A stretch of 64,000 bases of DNA from Biformimicrobium ophioploci (GTDB lineage Bacteria; Pseudomonadota; Gammaproteobacteria; Pseudomonadales; Cellvibrionaceae), in assembly GCF_030270605.1 (NCBI RefSeq), contig NZ_BSYJ01000003.1, positions 248,001 to 312,000 on the forward strand, in the 5' to 3' direction. Positions 18,032-25,489 of the stretch are shown piece by piece. Position 1 is the first letter of the stretch. Every line of letters begins with the position of its first letter. The notes beneath the pieces were generated by a model, which was given only the letters and a program-made list of their open reading frames with translations, did no database searches and was not told where the DNA came from. A program made the position numbers and the translations under genes.

Positions 18032-18847
18032 ATGGTTATTCGTACTACTCTGGCCGCAGCCTTTATGGCTGCGGTTTCCCAGGTTTCCGCGCAGGCGCCG
18101 ATCGTAGAGATCTCAGGCGATGCTGCGCAGTCACGTGTCGCTGTTGCCCGGGTAACGCCCCGGCAAAGCGATCCCCAGCCCCAACCTCAGGCTGCCGCCA
18201 ATGGTGAAGCCTATTACCAGATGCAGGTATTGCAGCAGGAAGTGCTGCAGCTGCGCGGTATGGTGGAGGAGCTGGCGCATGAGGTGAAGCGCCTGAAGCA
18301 GCAGCGCCTCGACGATTATATGGATCTGGACCGCCGCATCGCGCGTCTGTCGGGCGAGGCCCCCAGGTCTGCGCCCGATGGGGCCGCTGCCCCGGCTGCT
18401 GGTGGTTCTGCCAGCGTTCAGCCGGTAACGCCGCCGGCACAGGTTCGCCCGCAGCCACAACAGCCGGCAGCCAATGCCGGCGATGAGCGTGAGCGTTACC
18501 AGGCGAGCTTCAAGCTTGCCCGCAGTGGCGATTACCTGCAGGCCACGGATTCCTTCAAGCAGTTCCTGCAGGATTTCCCCAGTGGCCAGTTTGCACCGAA
18601 TGCCAACTACTGGCTCGGTGAGATTGCGCTGGTCGAGGGCGATCTGGAAGAGGCCCGCAAATGGTTTGCGGTACTGGTCGATGAGTTTCCGTCGTCCAGC
18701 AAGGCCTGGGATGGTCGCTACAAGCTGGGTACCGTGTACCACCAGCTTGGCGATAAGGACAAGGCCCGCCAGTATCTGCAGGCCGTTGCCGATGCCAATG
18801 TGCGCGCGTCCCTGCTGGCGAAAAAGTACCTGCAGGACAACCTCTAA
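18032..18847 (+). CDS. cpoB: Cell division coordinator CpoB (YbgF)
   Basis: This 271-residue periplasmic protein has a signal peptide (MVIRTTLAAAFMAAVSQVSA), an N-terminal trimerising coiled coil (about 55-105), an Ala/Pro/Gln-rich linker and C-terminal TPR repeats (about 150-271; YQASFKLARSGDYLQATDSF and two more). CpoB links peptidoglycan synthesis (PBP1B) with Tol-driven outer-membrane constriction. It begins seven bases after pal and ends the tol-pal transcription unit at the terminator near 18920. Confidence 0.93.
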   Translation: MVIRTTLAAAFMAAVSQVSAQAPIVEISGDAAQSRVAVARVTPRQSDPQPQPQAAANGEAYYQMQVLQQEVLQLRGMVEELAHEVKRLKQQRLDDYMDLDRRIARLSGEAPRSAPDGAAAPAAGGSASVQPVTPPAQVRPQPQQPAANAGDERERYQASFKLARSGDYLQATDSFKQFLQDFPSGQFAPNANYWLGEIALVEGDLEEARKWFAVLVDEFPSSSKAWDGRYKLGTVYHQLGDKDKARQYLQAVADANVRASLLAKKYLQDNL

Positions 18848-18893
18848 AGGCAAACCGGACTGGCGTAATCAGTCGGAAAGCTCTAGTATCTCG

Positions 18894-18925
18894 CGCCCGG
18901 TGGAGTTGCCTCCCCCGGGCGTTTT
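18894..18925 (+). terminator. Terminator of the tol-pal operon
   Basis: CGCCCGG (18894-18900) pairs with CCGGGCG (18915-18921), with an inner GGAG/CTCC extension, and TTTT follows. Confidence 0.75.
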
Positions 18926-18975
18926 GCATTCCGGGGTGAGCAAATCCCGACTGACCCAGCTGCTATACCATCTAT

Positions 18976-19635
18976 ATGACTGACCTGACGACAGAGACAC
19001 TGCGGATCACCGAGATCTTCTACTCCCTGCAGGGGGAGGCGAGGGAGGCGGGCATACCGACAACCTTCGTACGCTTGACCGGCTGTCCACTGCGCTGCGT
19101 ATACTGCGATTCCGAGTATGCGTTCTACGGCGGCGACAAGCTGTCCCTCGCCCGGATTCTCGAAGAGGTGGGCAAGTACCCGGCGCGCCACGTATGCGTG
19201 TCCGGTGGCGAGCCGCTGGCGCAGCCAAACTGCCTGCATCTGCTGACAGCGTTGTGCGACGCCGGTTATCAGGTGTCACTGGAGACCAGTGGCGCCATGC
19301 CCCTGGGCCAGGTAGACGCGCGTGTGTCGCGGGTGATGGACCTGAAGACGCCGGGCTCCGGCGAGGTTGCCCGTAACCGCATGGAGAATATTCCGCTGCT
19401 GAATGCACGCGACCAGGTCAAGTTCGTGATCTGCAGCCGCGAGGATTACGAGTGGGCCCGCTTTACCCTGGACCAGCACCAGTTGACGGAGCGGGCGGGC
19501 GAAGTACTGTTTTCGCCGTCCTACGAGCAGGTGGCGCCGAAAGACCTGGCGGAATGGATACTGGCTGACGGCCTGCCGGTACGCATGCAGGTCCAGTTGC
19601 ACAAGTTACTTTGGGGAGACAAACCGGGTGTCTAG
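18976..19635 (+). CDS. queE: 7-carboxy-7-deazaguanine synthase QueE
   Basis: This 219-residue radical-SAM enzyme converts 6-carboxytetrahydropterin to 7-carboxy-7-deazaguanine in queuosine synthesis. The iron-sulfur cysteines are C37, C41 and C44 in GCPLRCVYC (CX3CX2C, the canonical radical-SAM spacing). The [10 protein letters not shown] motif that binds SAM is also present. No Shine-Dalgarno is evident before the ATG. The last eight bases overlap the queC start. Its 7-deazaguanine product would feed QueC. Confidence 0.95.
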   Translation: MTDLTTETLRITEIFYSLQGEAREAGIPTTFVRLTGCPLRCVYCDSEYAFYGGDKLSLARILEEVGKYPARHVCVSGGEPLAQPNCLHLLTALCDAGYQVSLETSGAMPLGQVDARVSRVMDLKTPGSGEVARNRMENIPLLNARDQVKFVICSREDYEWARFTLDQHQLTERAGEVLFSPSYEQVAPKDLAEWILADGLPVRMQVQLHKLLWGDKPGV

Positions 19636-20299
19636 GAAGGCGGTTGTACTTTTATCGGGCGGGCTGGATTCCGCCACGGCGCTGGCAATGGCCAGGGATG
19701 AGGGTTTTGAGTGCTATACCCTCAGCTTTGATTACGGCCAGCGTCACCGCGCTGAACTGCTGGCCTCAGAGCGGGTCAGTGCAGCACACGGAGCCGCAGC
19801 GCACAAGGTTGTGAAACTGGATCTGCGCACCATCGGCGGCTCCGCGCTCACAGATGACGCTATCGACGTCCCCGAGGAGGAAACCCAGGGTATCCCGGTG
19901 ACCTATGTGCCGGCACGCAACACGGTTTTCCTGTCCATCGCGCTGGGCTGGGCCGAGGTGCTGGGCGCACAGGATATCTTTGTGGGGGTCAATGCGGTGG
20001 ACTATTCCGGCTATCCGGACTGCCGTCCCGCATACATCGACGCGTTCGAACGTATGGCCAACCTTGCTACCAAAGCGGGCGTGGAGGGTAATAAGCTGTC
20101 GATTCGCGCGCCACTAATGGATATGACCAAGGCCGAGATCGTCGAGCGGGGTACGGAGCTTGGCGTAGACTACGCCCTCACCGTGTCCTGCTACCAGGCC
20201 GATGAGGCCGGCGCGGCTTGCGGCCGTTGCGACAGCTGTCGTCTGCGCGCGGAAGGCTTTGCCCAGGCCGGCCTGGCGGATCCAACCGTCTACGCTTGA
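19628..20299 (+). CDS. queC: 7-cyano-7-deazaguanine synthase QueC
   Basis: This 223-residue ATP-dependent PP-loop enzyme converts 7-carboxy-7-deazaguanine to preQ0. The PP-loop is SGGLDS (residues 10-15). The C-terminal zinc cysteines are in [17 protein letters not shown]. The start is GTG 19628, with GGGGAGA about ten bases upstream inside queE, so translation is coupled. Length is normal (E. coli 231). Confidence 0.96.
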   Translation: MSRKAVVLLSGGLDSATALAMARDEGFECYTLSFDYGQRHRAELLASERVSAAHGAAAHKVVKLDLRTIGGSALTDDAIDVPEEETQGIPVTYVPARNTVFLSIALGWAEVLGAQDIFVGVNAVDYSGYPDCRPAYIDAFERMANLATKAGVEGNKLSIRAPLMDMTKAEIVERGTELGVDYALTVSCYQADEAGAACGRCDSCRLRAEGFAQAGLADPTVYA

Positions 20300-20384
20300 A
20301 GGCAGGGGTAAATTCGGGGGCGGCGTCAAAAATACAAGGCGAACGTAACCCCTTAGATTCATTGAAAAAAACGGATTAAAGCAC

Positions 20385-20412
20385 TTGTGTTTTGAATTTA
20401 GATCCGTACTAT
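20385..20412 (+). promoter_or_regulatory. Probable promoter of the tRNA-Lys genes
   Basis: TTGTGT (20385-20390) and TACTAT (20407-20412) are 16 bases apart and are followed by a GC-rich discriminator (GCGCC), as is usual for stringently controlled stable-RNA promoters. Confidence 0.5.
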
Positions 20413-20426
20413 ATGCGCCTCGTTCA

Positions 20427-20502
20427 GGGTCGTTAGCTCAGTTGGTAGAGCAGTTGGCTTTTAACCAATTGGTCGCTGGTTCGAATCCAGCACGACCCAC
20501 CA
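20427..20502 (+). tRNA. tRNA-Lys (anticodon TTT), first copy
   Basis: This 76-base cloverleaf has acceptor GGGTCGT/ACGACCC, anticodon loop CTTTTAA with TTT at 20460-20462, the T-loop motif GGTTCGAATCC and an encoded CCA end. A tRNA-Lys between queC and nadA is the conserved Pseudomonas-type position. Confidence 0.98.
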
Positions 20503-20560
20503 TATTTCGGGCATTCGCGTTGCGGGTCCCAGTGGTGGAAAACATCACAAAATCTCTACC

Positions 20561-20636
20561 GGGTCGTTAGCTCAGTTGGTAGAGCAGTTGGCTTTTAACC
20601 AATTGGTCGCTGGTTCGAATCCAGCACGACCCACCA
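20561..20636 (+). tRNA. tRNA-Lys (anticodon TTT), second identical copy
   Basis: All 76 bases are identical to the copy at 20427. The 58-base spacer has no clear promoter, so both copies are probably processed from one transcript ending at the terminator just downstream. It is a tandem duplication or is kept identical by gene conversion. Confidence 0.98.
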
Positions 20637-20644
20637 TACAAAGA

Positions 20645-20669
20645 AAACCACCCTCCGGGTGGTTTTTTT
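20645..20669 (+). terminator. Terminator of the tRNA-Lys transcript
   Basis: AAACCACCC and GGGTGGTTT form a perfect nine-base stem with loop TCC, followed by a run of Ts to 20669. Confidence 0.93.
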
Positions 20670-20770
20670 GTATGTGCGCCTGCTGGATTCGAACTCTCTA
20701 GTTCGGCCAATCGCGCCTCCCTCCAAACCGAACCCAAGGTCACACTAGAATGCAAAGAGGGTGTTTCCGG

Positions 20771-20776
20771 TATAAT
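20771..20776 (+). promoter_or_regulatory. Probable -10 box of the nadA promoter
   Basis: TATAAT followed by GCGCG, 75 bases before nadA. The -35 region is poor. The long 5' leader shows no convincing riboswitch or protein-binding fold to me. Confidence 0.45.
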
Positions 20777-20850
20777 GCGCGACCAAACGAGGCCCCTCAG
20801 TACCAATCAAGGCGGGGCAGGTCGGACGCACATACGGACGGGTAGCAGTT

Positions 20851-21939
20851 ATGTCTGAAAAAATTGTGGAAACCGGGCAGGTATCCAGCGCCACCACCGA
20901 CGCGGTGGACCGCGCGCTGGTGCGTGCATTCCTGGCGGAGCGCGAGCATCACGAGCACTCCGAGGAGCAGCTGCTGGCGTGGAAGAATCGCATCAAGCAG
21001 TTGCTGGAGCAGCAGAATGCGGTTCTCGTAGCACATTACTACACGGACCCGCTGATCCAGTCCCTGGCCGAGGAGACTGGTGGCTGCGTTTCCGACTCTC
21101 TGGAAATGGCCCGCTTTGGCGCGCAGCACAAAGCCGAGACCCTGATCGTCGCGGGCGTAAAGTTCATGGGGGAGACCGCCAAGATCCTCACCCCGGACAA
21201 GCGCGTGCTGATGCCGACTCTGGAGGCTACCTGTTCCCTGGATATCGGCTGCCCGATCGACGAATTCTCCGCATTCTGTGACGCGCACCCGGATCGTACT
21301 GTGGTGGTTTACGCCAATACCTCGGCTGCCGTGAAGGCGCGTGCAGACTGGGTTGTGACCTCCAGTATTGCGCTCGATGTGGTGGACCATCTAGACAGTC
21401 AGGGCGAGAAAATCCTGTGGGCGCCGGACAAGCACCTCGGCGGCTATGTGCAGCGTGAAACGGGCGCAGACGTCCTGCTTTGGGACGGTTCCTGTATCGT
21501 GCACGAGGAGTTCAAGGCCAAGGGTGTGGCGGATCTCAAGGCGCTGTACCCGGAGGCGCTGGTGCTGGTACACCCGGAATCTCCGGTGGCGGTGGTGGAA
21601 CTGGCTGATGTGGTCGGTTCCACCTCGCAGCTGATCAACGCAGCCAAGAACAGCCCGAACAAGCAATTTATCGTGGCCACAGACCAGGGCATCTTTTACA
21701 AGATGCAGCAACTGTGTCCGGACAAGGAATTCATCGTGGCGCCGACCGCCGGTGCCGGTGCAACCTGCCGCAGCTGCGCCAATTGCCCGTGGATGGCGAT
21801 GAATGCGCTGGAAAACCTGTGCGCGGTGCTGGAGCCGGGCGGAGCCGAGGGTCATGAAATCTTTGTCGACCCGGAGCTGGGCAAGCGGGCCATGAAGCCG
21901 TTGCAACGGATGCTCGATTTCAGAAAACCACTGGATTAA
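20851..21939 (+). CDS. nadA: Quinolinate synthase NadA
   Basis: This 362-residue 4Fe-4S enzyme condenses iminoaspartate with dihydroxyacetone phosphate to quinolinate for NAD synthesis. Cluster cysteines lie in ATCSLD (C128) and in the C-terminal [10 protein letters not shown] region. Also visible are [10 protein letters not shown] and [12 protein letters not shown]. Compared with E. coli (347) it has a short N-terminal extension. It ends two bases before a strong bidirectional terminator. Confidence 0.97.
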   Translation: MSEKIVETGQVSSATTDAVDRALVRAFLAEREHHEHSEEQLLAWKNRIKQLLEQQNAVLVAHYYTDPLIQSLAEETGGCVSDSLEMARFGAQHKAETLIVAGVKFMGETAKILTPDKRVLMPTLEATCSLDIGCPIDEFSAFCDAHPDRTVVVYANTSAAVKARADWVVTSSIALDVVDHLDSQGEKILWAPDKHLGGYVQRETGADVLLWDGSCIVHEEFKAKGVADLKALYPEALVLVHPESPVAVVELADVVGSTSQLINAAKNSPNKQFIVATDQGIFYKMQQLCPDKEFIVAPTAGAGATCRSCANCPWMAMNALENLCAVLEPGGAEGHEIFVDPELGKRAMKPLQRMLDFRKPLD

Positions 21940-21940
21940 A

Positions 21941-21972
21941 AAAATAACCCCGGCATGCCGGGGTTATTTTTT
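21941..21972. terminator. Bidirectional terminator between nadA and the convergent M48 protease gene
   Basis: AAAATAACCCCGGC and GCCGGGGTTATTTT form a perfect 14-base stem around AT, with A-runs and T-runs on either side, so it can stop transcription from both directions. Confidence 0.93.
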
Positions 21973-21990
21973 ATCTGGTCAAAGCGCTAT

Positions 21991-23475
21991 TTAAAGCTCT
22001 TTGGCATCCTGCTGCATGGCCATCACATCCTTGAGGCGCTGCTGCAGGATGGCGTGGGTCTGGTAATCGTTCTGCGCGAGGCGCAGGCCGTGACGCAGGT
22101 GTTGCTGGGCCTTGTCAAAAACGCCGTTGAGGATGTAGTACTCGGCGCGTGCCTCGTGCACACCGACGATATCACCGGCCAGGCCATGGGTTTCCGCCAG
22201 CAGGTACCAGATGGCAGGGTCTTTCTTGCGCACACGGCTCTGCCGTTCGAGGATGCGCTCCGCAGCCAGGTAGTTGCCCGCCTTGAAGTGGGTGTTGGCA
22301 AGGCCCATGGTCAGCGGGTAGTTGCCGGGATTGAGCTTGAGGGTTTCCTGGATCCTTTCAATTGCGCCGATAAAGTCTTCGCGCACGGCGTCAATTTCCG
22401 CCTGAGCCAGCACGAAGGGTACGTAATAGGGCTCTTTTTCCAGCAGCGGCGCGAGGGTCTCCTCCGCGTCGTCCGCCCTGCGGGCCTTGGCCTGGGCCAG
22501 GGCCAGACCATAGCGCGCGGCCTCTTCGGAAACCGTCACCCCCTGCAGCTCCGCCTGGAAACGTTTGATGGCCTGCTGCGGGGTTTTTTCAGCGGCAACA
22601 CGAATACGGGCGCGCATTAGCTGGTATTCCCGGTCCTCAGGGTAATGGTGCGCAGTGTCCATGCGGTTCGCGCGCAATTTCGCATCGGCAATACGGGATT
22701 CTGTCACCGGGTGGGTCAGCAGGAATTCCGGCGGCCGGCGATAGTAACGCGTGGCTTTGAGCATCTGCTCGAACATCTCCCCGGCGGCACGCGGATCCTT
22801 GCCCGCCTTGGCCAGGGTTTCGATACCGACCCGGTCTGCTTCCTGCTCATTCTGGCGGCTGAAACGCAGGCGATTGTCCAGTGCCGCGGCCTGGGTTGCG
22901 GTCATGGCCGCTAGGCCGGCATCACCGCCGGCCGTGGCTGCCAGTACAAGGCTGGCCAGCATGCCGGCGAGGGTGGGCAGGGTAGAATTTTTCTGCGCTT
23001 CCAGCGCGCGGGCGTAGTGGCGCTGGCTGAGGTGCGCGAGTTCGTGGGTGAGGACCGAGGCAAACTGGTGCTCATCTTCGGCGAACAGGAACAGCCCGGT
23101 ATGGACCCCGACAACGCCGCCGGGTACGGCAAACGCATTCATGGTGGGGTTTTCCACCACCACGATATCGAGCTTCTTGTCTGCCAGTGGGCTGTGCTGG
23201 GCCAGTTCAGCCATGGTGCGTTCGACGTAGTCCTGCAGCAGAGCATCGTTGCTGGTGGGCACCTGGCTGCGAAACATGCGCAGCCACATCTGGCCGAGCA
23301 TCTTCTCCCGGGCGGGGGAAACCAGGCCGCTGCTGGCATCGCCAAGGGCGGGCAGCTTGATGTCCTGGGCGTAACTGGTGCTTACTGACGCAGTGGTCAG
23401 TAGCAATGCGCACACGCCACTGAGGACGCTGGTAATCAGCCCGGAGCGACGGGGCTTGCCGGTGATACTGCTCAT
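21991..23475 (-). CDS. bepA: BepA-like M48 metalloprotease with TPR domain
   Basis: This 494-residue protein has a Sec signal (cleavage near residue 36, STSYAQ). The M48 zinc protease domain carries HELAH (H144-H148) and the glutamate ligand in the QEADRVGIETL segment. A C-terminal TPR array spans about residues 310-490. This matches BepA/YfgC, which degrades or chaperones stalled outer-membrane proteins such as LptD with the BAM complex in the periplasm. It is monocistronic, divergent from the tusA-like gene. Confidence 0.88.
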   Translation of the reverse strand: MSSITGKPRRSGLITSVLSGVCALLLTTASVSTSYAQDIKLPALGDASSGLVSPAREKMLGQMWLRMFRSQVPTSNDALLQDYVERTMAELAQHSPLADKKLDIVVVENPTMNAFAVPGGVVGVHTGLFLFAEDEHQFASVLTHELAHLSQRHYARALEAQKNSTLPTLAGMLASLVLAATAGGDAGLAAMTATQAAALDNRLRFSRQNEQEADRVGIETLAKAGKDPRAAGEMFEQMLKATRYYRRPPEFLLTHPVTESRIADAKLRANRMDTAHHYPEDREYQLMRARIRVAAEKTPQQAIKRFQAELQGVTVSEEAARYGLALAQAKARRADDAEETLAPLLEKEPYYVPFVLAQAEIDAVREDFIGAIERIQETLKLNPGNYPLTMGLANTHFKAGNYLAAERILERQSRVRKKDPAIWYLLAETHGLAGDIVGVHEARAEYYILNGVFDKAQQHLRHGLRLAQNDYQTHAILQQRLKDVMAMQQDAKEL

Positions 23476-23729
23476 TTATTCAACCTTGCTTTGCAATGCG
23501 GCACCTGAATCCGTTTCGCGCTGGAATCGCGGCACTTCATTTTTTCTGGGTTCCCCTTCTTTTTACACGCTCGGCCTGCGTTTGTCTGCCTTGCCGGACT
23601 GACTTTCTGTTAGAACCCGGCAGCGGGAAAAGGTTCTGTCGCGCTGGTCGACCGGCCGGTATACTTGGGTCAAAATCACGCCGGGCGTTGTTCGCCGGGC
23701 CAGGCAGGATCCCCCGGCAGGCAAAAACG

Positions 23730-23969
23730 ATGCAACCTATCCGCACTCTGGAAGTTGATGCCCGCGGGCTCGCCTGCCCGATGCCGCTGCTGCAAATGCG
23801 GCGGGCGCTGGCCGGGCTGCAGCCGGGTGAACGGGTGCATGTACTGGCGACGGATCCGGGGTCCTGGCGCGATTTTCACAGTTTTGCCGAATTGAGTGGC
23901 AACCGCCTGCTGTCTGCGCGGGAGCGGGGCGGTGAATATGAATACCTGCTTGAAAAAGCAGGCGTCTGA
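23730..23969 (+). CDS. TusA/SirA-family sulfur carrier protein
   Basis: This 79-residue protein has the family's N-terminal LDARGLACPMPLL-type signature (here VDARGLACPMPLLQMRRAL) with the reactive Cys in CPMP. TusA-type proteins carry persulfide sulfur for tRNA thiolation, molybdenum cofactor or other sulfur transfer. The divergent relatives near permeases have less certain roles, so I leave the symbol empty. The start at 23730 is chosen because the family fold begins there; the frame is open farther upstream without similarity. Confidence 0.85.
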   Translation: MQPIRTLEVDARGLACPMPLLQMRRALAGLQPGERVHVLATDPGSWRDFHSFAELSGNRLLSARERGGEYEYLLEKAGV

Positions 23970-24001
23970 TACGGGGTTTTGGGGCAGTGAAAAGGCATAC
24001 G

Positions 24002-25075
24002 ATGTTAGCCATTGTCAGGAATTGGGTCGACAGGCACTTCGGTCGTGAAGAGGCCGTGCTGCTGGTCGCGTTGCTGCTGTTGGGGCTGTTGCTGCTGGCA
24101 ACCCTTGGCGATGTACTGGCGCCGGCGCTGGCCGCGATCGTGATCGCTTTCCTGCTGCAGGGTATGGTGGACCGCCTCAACAGCTGGCGCGTGCCCAACT
24201 GGCTGTCCGTGACTATCGCCTGCCTGGTGTTGGTCGGCACCATCGTGACGCTGCTGTTCTTTATCATGCCAATCATCTGGCGCCAGCTGGTGCGCCTGTT
24301 CAACGAAATCCCCAATATGCTGGCGCAGGGACAGGAATACCTGATGCTGCTGCCGGAGAAATATCCGACCCTGGTGACCGCCAAGCAGGTGGATGACATG
24401 GTGGATATGATCGGCGCAGAACTGGGTTCCTTTGGTCAGTCGATCCTGACGTTTTCCCTAACCAACCTGCCCGTACTGGCTGCCGTGCTGATTTATGCGG
24501 TGGTGGTGCCGATCCTGGTGTTCTTCTTCCTCAAGGATTCACGCAAGATCCTCGACTGGTTTCGCGGCTTCCTGCCCAAGGACCGGCCCATGCTGAGCCA
24601 GATCTGGGGCGAGATGAACCAGCAGGTGGCCAACTATGTCCGCGGCAAGGTGGTGGAGATCCTGATCGTGACCGCGGTCAGTCTTGTGACTTTTATGGCG
24701 CTTGGGGTCAATTATGCCCTGCTGCTGGCGGTCGCCGTGGGCCTCAGTGTACTGATCCCCTACATTGGCGCCGCGGTGGTGACCATTCCGGTGGCCGCGA
24801 TTGGCCTGTTCCAGTGGGGCTGGAGTGGCGAGTTTCTCACCCTGATGGTGGCGTACGGCGTTATCCAGGTGCTGGACGGCAATGTGCTGGTGCCGCTGCT
24901 GTTCTCGGAGGCGGTCAACCTGCATCCGGTCGCAATCATTATGGCGGTGCTGGTGTTTGGCGGCATCTGGGGCTTCTGGGGGGTCTTTTTTGCCATCCCG
25001 CTGGCCACCCTGATCAAGGCCATCATCAATGCCTGGCCCACCGCGAAGAAAGTCGAGGCGCTGGAAAAGGCCTGA
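24002..25075 (+). CDS. AI-2E transporter family permease (PerM-like)
   Basis: This protein of about 357 residues has seven or eight membrane helices, with the family's periplasmic/cytoplasmic region in the middle (SLTNLPVLAAVLIYAVVVPI, then FLKDSRKILDWFRGFLPKDR). The conserved GVNYALLLAVAVGLSVLIPYIGA and FFAIPLATLIKAI segments support the AI-2E/PerM family. Some members export the AI-2 signal and others act as Na+/H+ antiporters; the substrate here is unknown. ATG 24002 has AAAAGG upstream; GTG 23987 is an alternative. It follows the tusA-like gene by 32 bases, a pairing common in gammaproteobacteria. Confidence 0.85.
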   Translation: MLAIVRNWVDRHFGREEAVLLVALLLLGLLLLATLGDVLAPALAAIVIAFLLQGMVDRLNSWRVPNWLSVTIACLVLVGTIVTLLFFIMPIIWRQLVRLFNEIPNMLAQGQEYLMLLPEKYPTLVTAKQVDDMVDMIGAELGSFGQSILTFSLTNLPVLAAVLIYAVVVPILVFFFLKDSRKILDWFRGFLPKDRPMLSQIWGEMNQQVANYVRGKVVEILIVTAVSLVTFMALGVNYALLLAVAVGLSVLIPYIGAAVVTIPVAAIGLFQWGWSGEFLTLMVAYGVIQVLDGNVLVPLLFSEAVNLHPVAIIMAVLVFGGIWGFWGVFFAIPLATLIKAIINAWPTAKKVEALEKA

Positions 25076-25489
25076 CCCATAACGAAAATTTATGGTTGGC
25101 ACGGTCGTGCAAGGCGTATTTCGGCCTGTAACCCAGCGACATCGGCCAGTGATGGATAGTCCGAAAGTTTCGCTTGAAACGAAATAGATTTCTCCAAATT
25201 ATGGCTGTGGCTCAATACGCATCCTAACTAGAAAATAATTTGTAGTAATACTACAATCTGCCACCGTTCCGCGTTGTGGGGATGGGAGCTGCTCATTTTG
25301 GGGGGAGCACAGCTTTACGCGGGTACATCCGGAAACTTCGGACACCCTGTATATCGGGGTGGATAGGGCGCCTTAGGTGGCAGCCCGGTCTGGAGTTGGG
25401 GGATGCTGCCCTATACTTTTCTCCGTTATTTGCTACCCCGCCCATATCTCCTGTCGCCCAACGCCGTATTTCTCTCCGAGGAGCATTTG
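25076..25489. other. 414-base region upstream of aceE, no gene
   Basis: No open frame here looks coding. The only clear structure is the palindrome at 25240-25256, in an AT-rich stretch that probably holds the aceE promoter. The remaining 230 bases before aceE would be a long leader. I see no convincing riboswitch. Confidence 0.6.
25240..25256. promoter_or_regulatory. Palindromic operator, GntR/FadR-subfamily type (PdhR-like)
   Basis: TTGTAGT-AAT-ACTACAA is a perfect 17-base palindrome. Its core TAGTAATACTA fits the FadR-subfamily GntR consensus TNGTNNNACNA, the group containing the pyruvate-sensing repressor PdhR. It lies 234 bases upstream of aceE, which suggests pyruvate-responsive control. 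The regulator itself is not in the window. Confidence 0.6.

Noticed and set aside
23496-23729. A 157-residue form of the TusA-like protein
   Set aside because: The extra N-terminal half is Arg/Cys-rich with no similarity; the 79-residue form is the full family fold.
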